Positions 1 through 10,000 of a stretch of 64,000 nucleotides of DNA are shown in pieces. Both the position numbers and the translations under genes were made by a program. The notes under the pieces are model-generated. The model was not told the origin of the DNA and did not search any database. It saw only the letters and a program-made list of their open reading frames with translations. This DNA comes from Streptomyces sp. CB02009 (GTDB lineage Bacteria; Actinomycetota; Actinomycetes; Streptomycetales; Streptomycetaceae): the NCBI RefSeq assembly GCF_001905825.1, contig NZ_LIVV01000006.1, positions 186,001-250,000 of the forward strand, in the 5' to 3' direction. Numbering within the stretch: position 1 is the first letter of the stretch; the number at the start of each line of letters is the position of its first letter.

Positions 1-860
1 TCCTGGAGATCGACCCCCCGGTCTACGACCCCGGACGGTACCCGTGGCGGGTCAAGCTCCTCCTCGACGGGCACACGGTCAGCCCGCTCCACTTCGACGA
101 GCGGGGCGCCACGCGGGCCCAGCTCAGGGAGACCCTGCGCGAACCGCTCGCGGACGCCCTGCGGCGCGGCGACAGCGGACGGCACCTGGCCGCCGTGGAG
201 GCGGTGCTCCCGCGCGAACTCTTCGACGAACCTCTCGACACCTGGCGGCTCGAACCGCCCCGGGGCCCCGACGACGCCTGGCTGCCCACCCTCGGCCAGC
301 GCCGGTTCGTCGTCATCCGCGACGCCCGCCGCAACGACCGGGAGCCGACGCCCGAATGGCGCGAGCGCTGGGCGGCGGCGGAGCACGGGCCGCTCCACGC
401 GACCCCGCTGCGCGCGGAGGTGCCCGGCGCGGGCCGGGACGCCCACACCCCGCGCGTGCGCCGGGAGACCTGGCCGGAGGCGTACGACCGGCTCCGCGAG
501 GCGCCCGGCGGCGCCGTCCCGGTCCACTGCGGCCACGTCGGCGGCGGCGACGGGTTCATGGCGATGAACGCGGCGCTCGAAGCCGGCCATCCGCTCGCCG
601 TCTGGCGGACCGGCGCCCACGACCACACCGACTGCGCGGAGTTCCACGAGCGGGCCGGCCGGCTGCTCTCCGCCGTCCGCGACGCCTGGGACGTGCGCGG
701 CCCCGTCCGGTCGCTGCGCACCCGCGCGGACCGGGCCGCCGGGCCCGAGGCGCCGTACGCGTGGGCCGAGAGCATCGCCCTGCTCCTGGACCCGCCCGAC
801 CGGCCCCCGTACGGCGGCAGCCTGGAGCCCCCGCCGCTGCTCGGCGAGGGGGAGCAGTGA
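1..860 (+). CDS. VMAP-C domain protein, C-terminal part (5' end outside window)
   Basis: The open frame enters from the left edge (first full codon at position 3) and ends at TGA 858-860, giving about 285 residues. The sequence is hydrophilic with many Trp, Arg and Asp residues and no membrane segment. Its pattern (VYDPGRYPWRVKLLLDG near the left end, a VPVHCGHV segment, GFMAMNAALEAGHPLAVW, and a pro-rich tail) and its position immediately before a MoxR ATPase and an SAV_2336-type protein match the C-terminal domain of vWA-MoxR-associated proteins (VMAP-C). In known ternary systems the VMAP protein carries the sensor or effector domain upstream of VMAP-C; that part is not visible here. The family call rests on context plus general resemblance and should be confirmed by a profile search. 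Confidence 0.7.
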   Translation, partial: LEIDPPVYDPGRYPWRVKLLLDGHTVSPLHFDERGATRAQLRETLREPLADALRRGDSGRHLAAVEAVLPRELFDEPLDTWRLEPPRGPDDAWLPTLGQRRFVVIRDARRNDREPTPEWRERWAAAEHGPLHATPLRAEVPGAGRDAHTPRVRRETWPEAYDRLREAPGGAVPVHCGHVGGGDGFMAMNAALEAGHPLAVWRTGAHDHTDCAEFHERAGRLLSAVRDAWDVRGPVRSLRTRADRAAGPEAPYAWAESIALLLDPPDRPPYGGSLEPPPLLGEGEQ

Positions 861-981
861 CCCGAGTGCCCACCGGGACGAAGGCCCCGCGATCCGTCCG
901 ATTAAGCCGTCGGCAGGCCCCGCTCCCGGGCGGTACGGTCGACGGACCCGGCAGCGACACCACAGCCAGGAGGAGTCCATC

Positions 982-1998
982 GTGAACGATTGGCGGATCT
1001 ACCGTGGTGCCGGTCTTCCGCACGACGAGATACAGCGGCTGCCCGCCCCGCCGCCCTGGCGCGACTTCTCCGCGGGCAGCGCCGACGACACCCTGGCGGG
1101 CTCCGACCGGCGGCTCGGCGTCAAGCGCAGGCTCGTCCAGAACCACCACCCCAGGCCCGCCGAGACCGATGCCGTCAACGCCGCGCTGTACCTGCGGCGG
1201 CCGCTCCTCGTCACCGGCAACCCCGGCACCGGCAAGTCCACCCTCGCCCACGCCGTCGCCCACGAACTGCGCCTCGGCCGGGTGCTCCGGTGGCCGATCG
1301 TCAGCCGGACCACCCTCCAGGACGGGCTGTACCGGTACGACGCCATCGGCCGGCTCCAGGACGTCCAGCTGGAGCGCGCCCAGGCAGGATCGCCCGGCTC
1401 CGCGGCCGCGGCACCGGCCGGCATCGGCTCGTACATCCGGCTCGGCCCGCTCGGCACCGCGCTGCTCCCCTCCGAGCAGCCCCGGGTGCTGCTCATCGAC
1501 GAGCTCGACAAGAGCGACCTGGATCTGCCGAACGACCTCCTGAACGCCCTGGAGGAGGGCGAGTTCGCCATTCCCGAGCTGGAGCGGCTCGCCGACCGGG
1601 AGCCCGTCGTGGAGGTGCTCAGCGACGACGGCCGCAAGGTGGCGGTGCTCGGCGGCCGGGTCCGCTGCACCACCTTCCCGTTCATCGTGCTCACCTCCAA
1701 CGGCGAACGGGACTTCCCCGCCGCCCTGTTGCGCCGCTGCATCCGCCTGGAGCTCGAAGCACCCGGCGAGGACCAGCTCCGCGCCATGATCGAGGCGCAC
1801 CTCGGCGGCGAGGCCGCCGCGGGCGACGGCGAACAGGGCCTCGTCCAGCGCTTCCTCAACCGCGAGCCCGGCGAGGTCATCGCCACCGACCAGCTCCTCA
1901 ACGCCCTCTATCTGACCCAGCACGCCTCCCGCGCCGAACGGGTCACCAGGGAACGCATCGCCGACATGCTCATGCAACCGCTCGATCAGCCGAGGTGA
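982..1998 (+). CDS. MoxR-type AAA+ ATPase
   Basis: A 338-residue ATPase. Walker A is GNPGTGKST at residues 79-87, Walker B is VLLIDELDK with D173/E174, and sensor 1 is LTSN ending at N240, followed by an arginine-rich stretch (LLRRCIRLELE). MoxR proteins are AAA+ chaperone-like ATPases that act on vWA-domain partners, and the next gene carries a vWA-like domain. The GTG start is chosen because GGAGGAG lies six bases upstream. The gene is 121 bp after the VMAP-C gene and 7 bp before the next start, so the three are probably one transcript. Between Walker A and B there is an Ala/Pro-rich insertion (residues ~136-148). Confidence 0.9.
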   Translation: MNDWRIYRGAGLPHDEIQRLPAPPPWRDFSAGSADDTLAGSDRRLGVKRRLVQNHHPRPAETDAVNAALYLRRPLLVTGNPGTGKSTLAHAVAHELRLGRVLRWPIVSRTTLQDGLYRYDAIGRLQDVQLERAQAGSPGSAAAAPAGIGSYIRLGPLGTALLPSEQPRVLLIDELDKSDLDLPNDLLNALEEGEFAIPELERLADREPVVEVLSDDGRKVAVLGGRVRCTTFPFIVLTSNGERDFPAALLRRCIRLELEAPGEDQLRAMIEAHLGGEAAAGDGEQGLVQRFLNREPGEVIATDQLLNALYLTQHASRAERVTRERIADMLMQPLDQPR

Positions 1999-2005
1999 CG
2001 ATCGG

Positions 2006-5000
2006 ATGCACCGGATGCATCTGGAGGAACTCACCCGCAGACTGCGGGCCGGTGGCCAGGACCCCACCGCGGAGGACGTCGCGGACGCCCTCTGGCTGTC
2101 CCAGTGGCTCCCCGGCCCGCCGCCCGGGGACCAGGAGGGGCCGGAGGGCGCGGACGGACCGCCGGGCGGCCCCCGGCGGGAGACGGCCGGGGACGGTTCC
2201 TCCGACGGCCGGGACCCGGGCGGCCGCGCGGCCGGCGCCGGGGGCGGGGGAGCGGCCGGGCCCGGCGGCCCCCGTGAGTCCGTCTCCCTCCACATGGCCA
2301 CGGGCGGCACGGGACCGGCCGGGGGAGCAGGGGGAGTCGGCGTCACGGACGGGGCCGGGACCGTCGACACCCCCGACGCACCGGGCACCACGGGTGCCAC
2401 AGGCACCACCGGGGGAGACCGGCGTACGGACCGGCGTACGGACCGGGGCGCGACCCTGCCCGTCCGCGCCCCCGGCGCCAACGCCCTCCCCGGACTCCTG
2501 GGACTCCAGAAGGCCCTCCGCCCCCTGCGCGCCTACGCCCTCGCACCCCACCGCCCCGGCGAGGGCGTCCTCGACGAGGAGGCCACCGCCGAACGCAGCG
2601 CCGCCGCAGGCATCCTCACCCCCGTGATGCGCCCGGCGGCCGGCCGGCGCCCCGACATCCAGCTCCTCATGGACACCGGACCCGCCATGGTCGTCTGGAC
2701 CCGTATGGTCGAGGAACTCCGCCAGGCCTGCCAGCAGTCCGGCGCCTTCCGGGACGTCCAGGTCCACCGCCTGTACGACACCGGCGACGGCCCCCCGCTC
2801 GCCACCACCACCTCCGGCGCCGACGGCCGCCCCCGGCTGCGCCCCGTCGACCAGCTCCACGACCCCACCGGCCGCCGGTTCACGCTGGTCGTCAGCGACT
2901 GCGTCGGACCCCTCTGGCAGCGCGGCGCCGCCCAGCGCTTCCTCCGCCAGTGGCCCCGCAACTCCCCGCTCGCCCTCGTCCAGCCGCTGCCCCCGCGCCT
3001 CTGGCCCCGCACCGCGCTCCCCGCCGAGCCCGGCACCTTCCAGCGCTCCGCCACCCCCGGCGGCCACACCGCGTTCCGCTCCGACGACGAGCCCTGGGGG
3101 CCCGCGGCCCCCGGCCGGCGGGCCGTCCCCGTGCTCACCCCGACCCCCGAGGCCTTCGCCTCCTGGACCCGGCTCCACACCGGCCACGGCGGCAACTCCG
3201 TACGCGGCTGGGCCGCCTGGCTCGCCCCCGAGGCCGTGGAGCCGCGCGCACCCAGGACCCCCCGGGCCGCACGGAGCGACGACGACCTCCTGCGGGCCTT
3301 CCGGGCCGCCGCCTCACCCGGCGCGCTCCGGCTCGCCGTCCACCTCGCGGCGGCCCCGCTGGCCCTGCCCGTGATGCAGCTCGTGCAGCGCGCCATGCTT
3401 CCCGACACCGGCCCCATGGAGCTGGCCGAGGTGCTCCTCAGCGGCCTTCTGCGACGCCTGCCCGGGCCCACCCCGTACCCCTGCTTCAGCTATCCGCCCG
3501 GCATCCAGCAGCACTTCCTCGGCTCGCTCGACCCGAGCGCCGCCGCCCTCGTCCTCAAGCACTGCTCCGCCTACGTGGAACGCAATTTCGGCCAGGGCAT
3601 GCGCAACTTCCCGGCGCTCGCCGCCGCGCGCCTCGCCGGCACCGACCCCGAGGCCGACCCCGGGAGCGGGGACGGCACCGGGACCGGGGACGGCACGCGG
3701 TCCCGCCGGACCCGAGGCCGGGTCACCGACCTCGCCGAGGAGTCCGAGGAGGCCGAGGCGACCGACGAGCCCCTGGGGCCCGACGGCCCCGAGACCGAGC
3801 TCTTCGCCCGCATCCCCGCGCGCGTACTCCGCTTCTACCACCCCGACCTCGTCACCCCCGACCCCCTCACCGAGGCCCGCCGCCTCCTCGCGCAGGGCCG
3901 CGCCCAGTCCGACCCGGCCCTGCTCGCCGGGGCACGCGAGCGCGCCGAGGCGGCGCTCCCGGCCGAACCGGTCGAGGCTCGGATCGTCCTCGCCCGCGCC
4001 CTGTACGCCGAGGCCGGCACCGCCGCCGCCCGCCGCACCGGCCGCCGCCCCGAGCTCCTCGGCGACGCCGCCGGCACGCTCGTACGGGCCGGGGAGCTCG
4101 CCAGGGACGGCGGGGAGGCATGGGCCGAGGCCCGGCTCGAACTGGCCGTCGTCCACCACGCGTTATGGCGGGACAGCGACGAGACCGGCCATCTCGACGC
4201 GGCCCTCACCGCCCTCGCCGAGGACGCCGACCACTGGCCGGAAACCGCCCGCCACACCCTCCATCTGCGGCGCGGCCGGCTGCTCCTCGCGCGCGGTGAC
4301 GGCGAGGAGGCGGCCACCGAACTCACCGCCGCCCTCACCCTGCACGAGAGCGCCGCCGTCCTCCTCGACCTCGCGGACGCCCTCCACCTCGCCGGGGCCG
4401 ACCCCGGCCGCATCAAACCCGTGCTCGACCGCGCCGAGCCCCTCCTCGGCGACGCGCGCGCCCTGCGGCTGCGCCTCACCACCGCACGCGCCCGGCTGTA
4501 CGACACGGAGGGCGACGGCGCCGCCGCCGACGCGGCGTACGAGGAGGCCACCCTGCTGGCCCCCGCCGACAGCGAGCAGCGCGGACCGCTCCTGCTCACC
4601 TGGGGCGGATCGCTGCTGCGCCGGGCCGCGGCGGCCACGGGCACGGCACCGGTCGACCGGGCCGAGGGCGTCCTGCGCGAGGCCCTCACCCGCCTGCCCG
4701 CCGGAGCACCGGAGCGCGCGCGGGCGCGCGCCCTGATCGGCAGCGTCCTGGCGCTCCGCTTCCACCGGGCGGGGTTCCTCCCGGACCTCTTCGAGAGCCG
4801 CCATGTGCTCGAACAGGCGCTCCGCGGCACCGATGACCCGGGGGACCGCGCCGAGGTCTGGCTGCAACTGGGCAGAGTCCGGCTGGAGTTGGCCGAAACG
4901 GCGCGGGACGGGGTGATCGGCGACGCCCTCGCCGCGTACCGCAACGCCGGAGAGGACTCCCGCGCCGCCCACGGCGACGAGCCGGGCACCGCCACCGGCG

Positions 5001-5257
5001 CCCGCGCGCTGCACGCCCAGGGGGCGGTGCTCGTCCTGATGGGCCGCCCCGCACGGGCCAGGACGGTGCTGCTCGCGGCGACGACGCAGTGGCGGCGCCT
5101 CACGGGGGAGCTGGTGGAGGTCGACTGGGACGACGTGGAGCGGACCCGGGCGCTGCTCGCGGGGGTGGAGGGCGCCGGCGCGAGGGAGGGGGTACCGCTC
5201 ACACCCGAGGAGCGCCGTCGTGTCATGCCCCCGTGGTGGTCCTGGACGGCCGGATAA
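2006..5257 (+). CDS. SAV_2336 N-terminal domain-related protein, vWA-like plus TPR-like repeats
   Basis: A 1083-residue protein. Residues 1-40 form a short helical head (MHRMHLEELTRRLR), followed by ~130 residues of Gly/Thr/Pro-rich low complexity. A vWA-like Rossmann domain starts near residue 220 (LLMDTGPAMVVW, in the place of the MIDAS DxSxS, here D-T-G-P-A). The middle part to ~residue 620 has no motif I can name. The C-terminal ~450 residues are alanine-rich helical repeats of TPR type. The ATG follows GAGGTGA that overlaps the stop of the MoxR gene, so translation is likely coupled. I infer it is the vWA partner of the upstream MoxR ATPase in a VMAP-type system; the substituted MIDAS residues suggest metal-independent binding. 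Confidence 0.75.
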   Translation: MHRMHLEELTRRLRAGGQDPTAEDVADALWLSQWLPGPPPGDQEGPEGADGPPGGPRRETAGDGSSDGRDPGGRAAGAGGGGAAGPGGPRESVSLHMATGGTGPAGGAGGVGVTDGAGTVDTPDAPGTTGATGTTGGDRRTDRRTDRGATLPVRAPGANALPGLLGLQKALRPLRAYALAPHRPGEGVLDEEATAERSAAAGILTPVMRPAAGRRPDIQLLMDTGPAMVVWTRMVEELRQACQQSGAFRDVQVHRLYDTGDGPPLATTTSGADGRPRLRPVDQLHDPTGRRFTLVVSDCVGPLWQRGAAQRFLRQWPRNSPLALVQPLPPRLWPRTALPAEPGTFQRSATPGGHTAFRSDDEPWGPAAPGRRAVPVLTPTPEAFASWTRLHTGHGGNSVRGWAAWLAPEAVEPRAPRTPRAARSDDDLLRAFRAAASPGALRLAVHLAAAPLALPVMQLVQRAMLPDTGPMELAEVLLSGLLRRLPGPTPYPCFSYPPGIQQHFLGSLDPSAAALVLKHCSAYVERNFGQGMRNFPALAAARLAGTDPEADPGSGDGTGTGDGTRSRRTRGRVTDLAEESEEAEATDEPLGPDGPETELFARIPARVLRFYHPDLVTPDPLTEARRLLAQGRAQSDPALLAGARERAEAALPAEPVEARIVLARALYAEAGTAAARRTGRRPELLGDAAGTLVRAGELARDGGEAWAEARLELAVVHHALWRDSDETGHLDAALTALAEDADHWPETARHTLHLRRGRLLLARGDGEEAATELTAALTLHESAAVLLDLADALHLAGADPGRIKPVLDRAEPLLGDARALRLRLTTARARLYDTEGDGAAADAAYEEATLLAPADSEQRGPLLLTWGGSLLRRAAAATGTAPVDRAEGVLREALTRLPAGAPERARARALIGSVLALRFHRAGFLPDLFESRHVLEQALRGTDDPGDRAEVWLQLGRVRLELAETARDGVIGDALAAYRNAGEDSRAAHGDEPGTATGARALHAQGAVLVLMGRPARARTVLLAATTQWRRLTGELVEVDWDDVERTRALLAGVEGAGAREGVPLTPEERRRVMPPWWSWTAG

Positions 5258-5371
5258 CGGGGGCGCACATGGGGGCAGTTGAATCGAATGGGTTTCCGGT
5301 CTCCTGGCGTCGGGAAGAACCGCCGCACCGCTACGACCGTGGGGGACAGCGTCGGTGAGGAGGAGCCGAGA

Positions 5372-5569
5372 GTGTTCGAGCACACGGGGTGGGCGACCGG
5401 GGTCGGCCGGGATGCCGTCAGGTCTCCGCAACTGTCCGATCTCGCGGCCGTCGACCTGCGGACCTTGCGGGTCATGGACGACGCCGCCCTCGGGGCGGCG
5501 GTGGAGAGAGTGCTGCTCCGCCCCTCGGATCTCGTCGAGTCCTGGCAGGAGGACGAGTTCATCGGCTGA
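5372..5569 (+). CDS. Short peptide, candidate RiPP precursor (FxsA-like)
   Basis: A 65-residue peptide. The GTG at 5372 is chosen over earlier in-frame starts (TTG 5279, ATG 5288, GTG 5339) because GAGGAGGAG at 5357-5365 sits six bases before it. The core shows a leader-like segment LSDLAAVDLRTLRVMDD (residues 21-37), a helix AALGAAVERVLLRP, and an acidic aromatic tail with W58 and F63 ending EDEFIG. FxSxx-COOH precursors have the same D-L-R-x-L ... A-L-x-x-A-V-x-R-V-L layout, but this one lacks the C-terminal F-x-S-x-x. It lies 126 bp before an HExxH-type peptide hydroxylase candidate and upstream of an FxsT-like gene. The precursor role is inference from size, position and layout. Confidence 0.65.
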   Translation: MFEHTGWATGVGRDAVRSPQLSDLAAVDLRTLRVMDDAALGAAVERVLLRPSDLVESWQEDEFIG

Positions 5570-5695
5570 CCGGGTGCCCGCGCGGGGCGTCCGTACGGGG
5601 CGATCGTTTTCGGCCGTATCGACGCCCGGTGGCCGGTCGCCCCGCGATCGCCCGTCCGGCCCGCCCGGCGGCCGGTCGCGCGTCCGGAGCCGGGG

Positions 5696-6994
5696 GTGAT
5701 CGTGGCCCCGCCGGATCCGGTGGTCCTCGCGGGTCTCGCCACCACACGCCCCGGACCGGCCGGGGCGTCCCTGCTGCGCGCCGGGCTGCACGCGCGTCGA
5801 CTGCTCCTGCTCAAGACCCTCCTGGTACGGGTCCAGCGTCACCGCGAGACGGTGGCGCCCGCGGTGCTGCGCGGCTTCGAGGCGGGCTGGCTGCTGCTCG
5901 AACGGGCCGAGCGGGCCCGCCCGGACGTCGTCCGCGCCGTCCTCGACTACCCGACCACCGGCGCCTGGCTCGCCGCCGCGCTCACCGAGCCGCTCGGGCC
6001 CGGCCTCGACCGCCACCTCGCCCATCTCGAACTCCTCGCCGTCACCGCGGCCCTGCGCGCCGGGGTCGAGGTGGACCTGGTCGTCGACACTCCCGGCGGA
6101 GTGCTCCCGCTCCCCGGCGTCGGCCGGGTCGAGTCGGGCGGCGCGGGCCGGCTCCGCATCGACGCCCGCTCCCGCGCGGTACGGATCGGGGGCGGTGACG
6201 GTACGGGCTCCCGCGCCGTGCTCCGCCGTCGCGCGAACGGCCCCGCGAGGACGCTGACGGGCAGCGGCCCCGGCTGGCGCGGGCTGCGCGCCCTGCCCGG
6301 CGGCGCGACCCGGCTGGAGGACCTCGATCCGTACCGGCTGCCGCCCGACATGGGCATCCCGGCCCGGGCCGCGGCCGACCACGCCGACACCGACCACGCC
6401 GGCTGGGCCGACCGCTGGACCGCCGCGCGCCGCCTGCTGCGCGGCACCGACCGGGAGCGGGCGATCGAGGTGGGCCGCTCGGTGGACGCCGTCGTGCCCC
6501 TCGTCCCGCGCGGGACGCGTGCCATCGGGGCCACGCTGAGCGCCGCGCCCGGCGCGGTCCTCATGACGCCCTCGGCCGGTGCCGCGGACATGGCCGAGAC
6601 GCTGGTCCACGAACTGCACCACAGCAAGCTCGCCACCCTCCACGAGCTGGTCCCGCTCCACCGGCCCCACCCGCCGGGCCGGGCGGCCCCCACCTACCGG
6701 GTCGGCTGGCGCACGGACGCCCGCCCGGTCGCCGGCGTCCTCCAGGGGGTCTACGCCCATCTGGCGCTCGCCGATCTGTGGCACAGGGCGGCCCGGGGCA
6801 GCCGTGCGCCGGGGTTGCCCGAGCGGTGGCGCGTACGGTCCGCACAACGTTTCGACCATGTCCACGATCAGGTGGTCGAAGCTCTTGCGATACTGCTTGA
6901 ATCCGATGAACTGACCAATGAGGGAAGGGAGTTCGCCCGGCAAATGAGGAAGCACCTTGCGAGCCTCAGCTCCGGCCGGCGAGCCCTTGCGTAA
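5696..6994 (+). CDS. HExxH-motif peptide-modifying enzyme (aKG-HExxH-type beta-hydroxylase family)
   Basis: A 432-residue protein. The GTG start has GGAG six bases upstream. The N-terminal half is helical (LHARRLLLLKTLLVRVQRH near residues 31-49; ERAERARPDVVRAVLDYP). The diagnostic feature is H305-E306-L307-H308-H309, an HExxH motif followed by SKLATLHELVPL and later by a helical C-terminal segment. Proteins of this type sit beside FxSxx peptides and are described as 2-oxoglutarate-dependent peptide beta-hydroxylases rather than proteases. The neighbour on the 5' side is the small peptide, on the 3' side an FxsT-like protein. A zinc peptidase remains a formal alternative because the motif is shared. 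The last ~130 bp have lower GC than the rest. Confidence 0.8.
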   Translation: MIVAPPDPVVLAGLATTRPGPAGASLLRAGLHARRLLLLKTLLVRVQRHRETVAPAVLRGFEAGWLLLERAERARPDVVRAVLDYPTTGAWLAAALTEPLGPGLDRHLAHLELLAVTAALRAGVEVDLVVDTPGGVLPLPGVGRVESGGAGRLRIDARSRAVRIGGGDGTGSRAVLRRRANGPARTLTGSGPGWRGLRALPGGATRLEDLDPYRLPPDMGIPARAAADHADTDHAGWADRWTAARRLLRGTDRERAIEVGRSVDAVVPLVPRGTRAIGATLSAAPGAVLMTPSAGAADMAETLVHELHHSKLATLHELVPLHRPHPPGRAAPTYRVGWRTDARPVAGVLQGVYAHLALADLWHRAARGSRAPGLPERWRVRSAQRFDHVHDQVVEALAILLESDELTNEGREFARQMRKHLASLSSGRRALA

Positions 6995-7052
6995 CACTGT
7001 GCCCACGGCACATGACACTGCGTTGCGCGTGAGCGGGACGGGAGATGCACAC

Positions 7053-10000
7053 ATGGCGGAACAGCGGTCGGGCGGCGCTTCGGCGGACCACGGTGGCAGA
7101 GCTGCTCCCGAGCACGTCCTCGTCGTCTTTCCCGGCTACCACCGGCCGTGGGCGGCCTGGATCAACCAGCGCCTCGACACCCACGGTGTCCGCGCCACCC
7201 TGCAACGCTGGGACCCGCCCCGCGAGGTCCCCCTGGAGGACTCCCTCGGCGACCTGCTCCTCGCCCGCGGCAGGGTCCTCCTCGTCCTCGACGACTGGTT
7301 CTTCGAACTCGGCCCGCGGCCGGCCGGCGAATGGAACGACGTCCTGCGCGGCTTCGTCGCCGGCCAGGCCGACCGCTTCGCCGCCGTCAACCTCACCAAC
7401 CGCACCCTCCTCCCCTCCACGGCCGTCCTCGAACCGGTCAGCCTCTGGGGCGTCGGCGAAGAGGAGGCGGAGGCCCGGCTGCTCAGCAGGCTCGACATCG
7501 AACCGCGCCGTTCCCCCGCCCGCCGGATCGCGCCCGGCGCCCTCGTCCGCTACCCCGAGACCCCGCCGGACATCTGGGGCGAGGTACCTCGCCGCAACCC
7601 CCGCTTCACCGGCCGCGACGACCTCCTCACCGAGCTCCAGGAACGGCTCATGGACGCCGAGCGCGGCAACGCCGCGTACACCCTCCTGGGCATGTCGGGC
7701 ATCGGCAAGACCCAGATCGCCGCGGAGTACGCCCACCGCTTCAGCTCCGACTACGACGTCATCTGGTGGGTCAGCTCCGACGACCGGAACGTCCAGCGCG
7801 ACCGCCTCGGCGAACTCGCCGTCGCCCTCGAACTCCCCACCGGCAGCGAGCCCGGCGAACGCATCCGCGCCGTCCGCGAAGCCCTCCGCCGCGGCGACCC
7901 GCACGGCCGCTGGCTCGTCGTCTTCGACGGCTGGGACGACATCAGGGACGTCGACGTCATGGTCCCGCAGGGACCCGGACACGTCCTCATCACCTCACGC
8001 AATCACGGCTGGCGCGAACACACCGACGTGCTCCCGGTCCGCAACTTCGACCGCGCCGAATCCACCGGCTACCTCATGCGCCGGGCCCCGCACATCACCG
8101 CCGTCGAGGCCGACGAGGTCGCCGCCGAGTTCGGCGACGTACCCCTGCCCCTCGTCCAGGCGGCCGCCTGGCTCGGCGAGTCGGGCATGGAGGCCTCCGA
8201 GTACCTGCGCATGGTCCGCGAAGGACGGCTCTCCACCGTCGACGAGCCGAGCACCGGCGAGGGCATGCCCAACACCTCGCTCACCTCCTGGTCGATACTG
8301 ATCAACCGGCTCCGACGTGCCCAGCCGCAGGCCATCGACATCCTCAGCCTGTGCGCCTCCTTCGCCCCCGGCCGCATCCCCCTCGGCATCGTCCGCGCCC
8401 ACCCGCAGGCCTCCCTCCCCGAGGACCTGCGGTGGATGGCCACCGACCTGCCCGCCTGGACCCGCGCCCTCGACACCCTCGTCAACTACTCGGTGCTCAC
8501 CCGGGAGACCCGTGGTCCCGTCACCAGCGAGGAGGCGGCACCGCAGCAGGAGTCGATCCACATGCACCGGCTGGTGCACGACATCGTCTCCCGGCTCACC
8601 GACGGCGAGCACCGCGACGCCCACCGCAAGGCCGTCCGGACCCTGCTCGCCGAGGCCGACCCCGGGAACCCGACGGACAGCCGCAACTGGCCCCGCTACT
8701 CCGAGCTCCTGCCCCACCTGGAGCCCTCCGGGGCACTGCGCAGCACCGACCCGCGCATCCAGACCACCGTCCTCAACTGCCTGCGCTACTGCGACCGCAG
8801 CGGCGAGTACAAGGCGGGCACCCGCCTCGCCGGACGCATCCGCGGCAACTGGACCGGCTTCATGGACCCGCTCTCCCCGCACATGCAGGAACTCACCACC
8901 GTGGAGGGCGACATCCTGCGCCGCAGCGGCGGCTTCCGCGAGGCGTACGAACTCGACCTCGCCCGCCGCACCCTGCTCGCCGCCGCCGAGCACCCCGACG
9001 AGCTCGGCGACCTCAAGTCCAAGATCTGCATCGCCCGCGACCTGCGCTTCCTCGGCCAGTACAAGGAGTCCGAACGCCTCCAGCGCGAGGTCCTCGCCGA
9101 GGCGCAGAGCCTCCTCGGCGAGACCCAGCAGCTCACCCTCGCCGCCCGTCACAACGTCGGCGTCGTCCTGCGGATGCTCGGCCGCTACCGGGAGGCGTAC
9201 GAGCAGGACGCCGACACCCTCTCCCGCTGCGAGAACATCCTGCGGCCCCACCACCCCTCCACCCTCAACTCCAACAACGCGGTGGCCCAGGACCTCCGCC
9301 TGCTCGGCCGCTACCGCGAGGCGCTCGGCCGCCAGGAGGCCAACGTCCGCCTCCATGTGAAGATCCTCGGCCCCCAGCACCTGCAGACCCTCTACGCGCG
9401 CAGCCAGCTCGCCCTCTGCCGGCGCCGCGAAGGCGGCTTCAAGGACGACATCGGCGCCGTCATGGCCGGAGTCCTCGACCACCTCGAACAGGCCCAGGGA
9501 CGCGGCCACTACCTGACGCTCTCCGCGGTCACCAACTACGCCAACTACCTGCGCGAACACGGCGACCTCGACCGGGCCCGCGAACTCATCAACGAGGCAG
9601 AGGCCGGCTACCGCGCCCTCCTCGGCCCCGCCCACCCCGTCTCCACCGGCGTCCTCGCCAACACCGCGCTCGTGATGCAGTCCGCGGGCGAGCGCACCGA
9701 GGCCATGACCATGCTGGAGGCGGCGCTCGCCGGACTCACCGCCGCCCTCGGACCCGACCACCCCTGGGTCCTCGGCTGCGCCCTCAACGCCACGGCCGCC
9801 CGCAACTTCAACGGGCGCGTGTCCGACGCCGCGGAACTCAGCCGGGACACCCTGCGCCGGGCCCGGCACGTCATGGGCTCCGAGCACCCGCTGACCCTCT
9901 CCTGCCAGGTCTCGCTCGCCACCGACCTGCGCGGACTGCGCGAGACCGAGGAGGCATCGAAGCTGGAGGAGGACGCCCTGCTCACCCTCACCAGGACACT

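Noticed and set aside
2006..5257. Possible alternative minus-strand proteins over the SAV_2336-type gene
   Set aside because: The + frame shows the codon bias, repeat structure and operon overlap; the minus frames do not.
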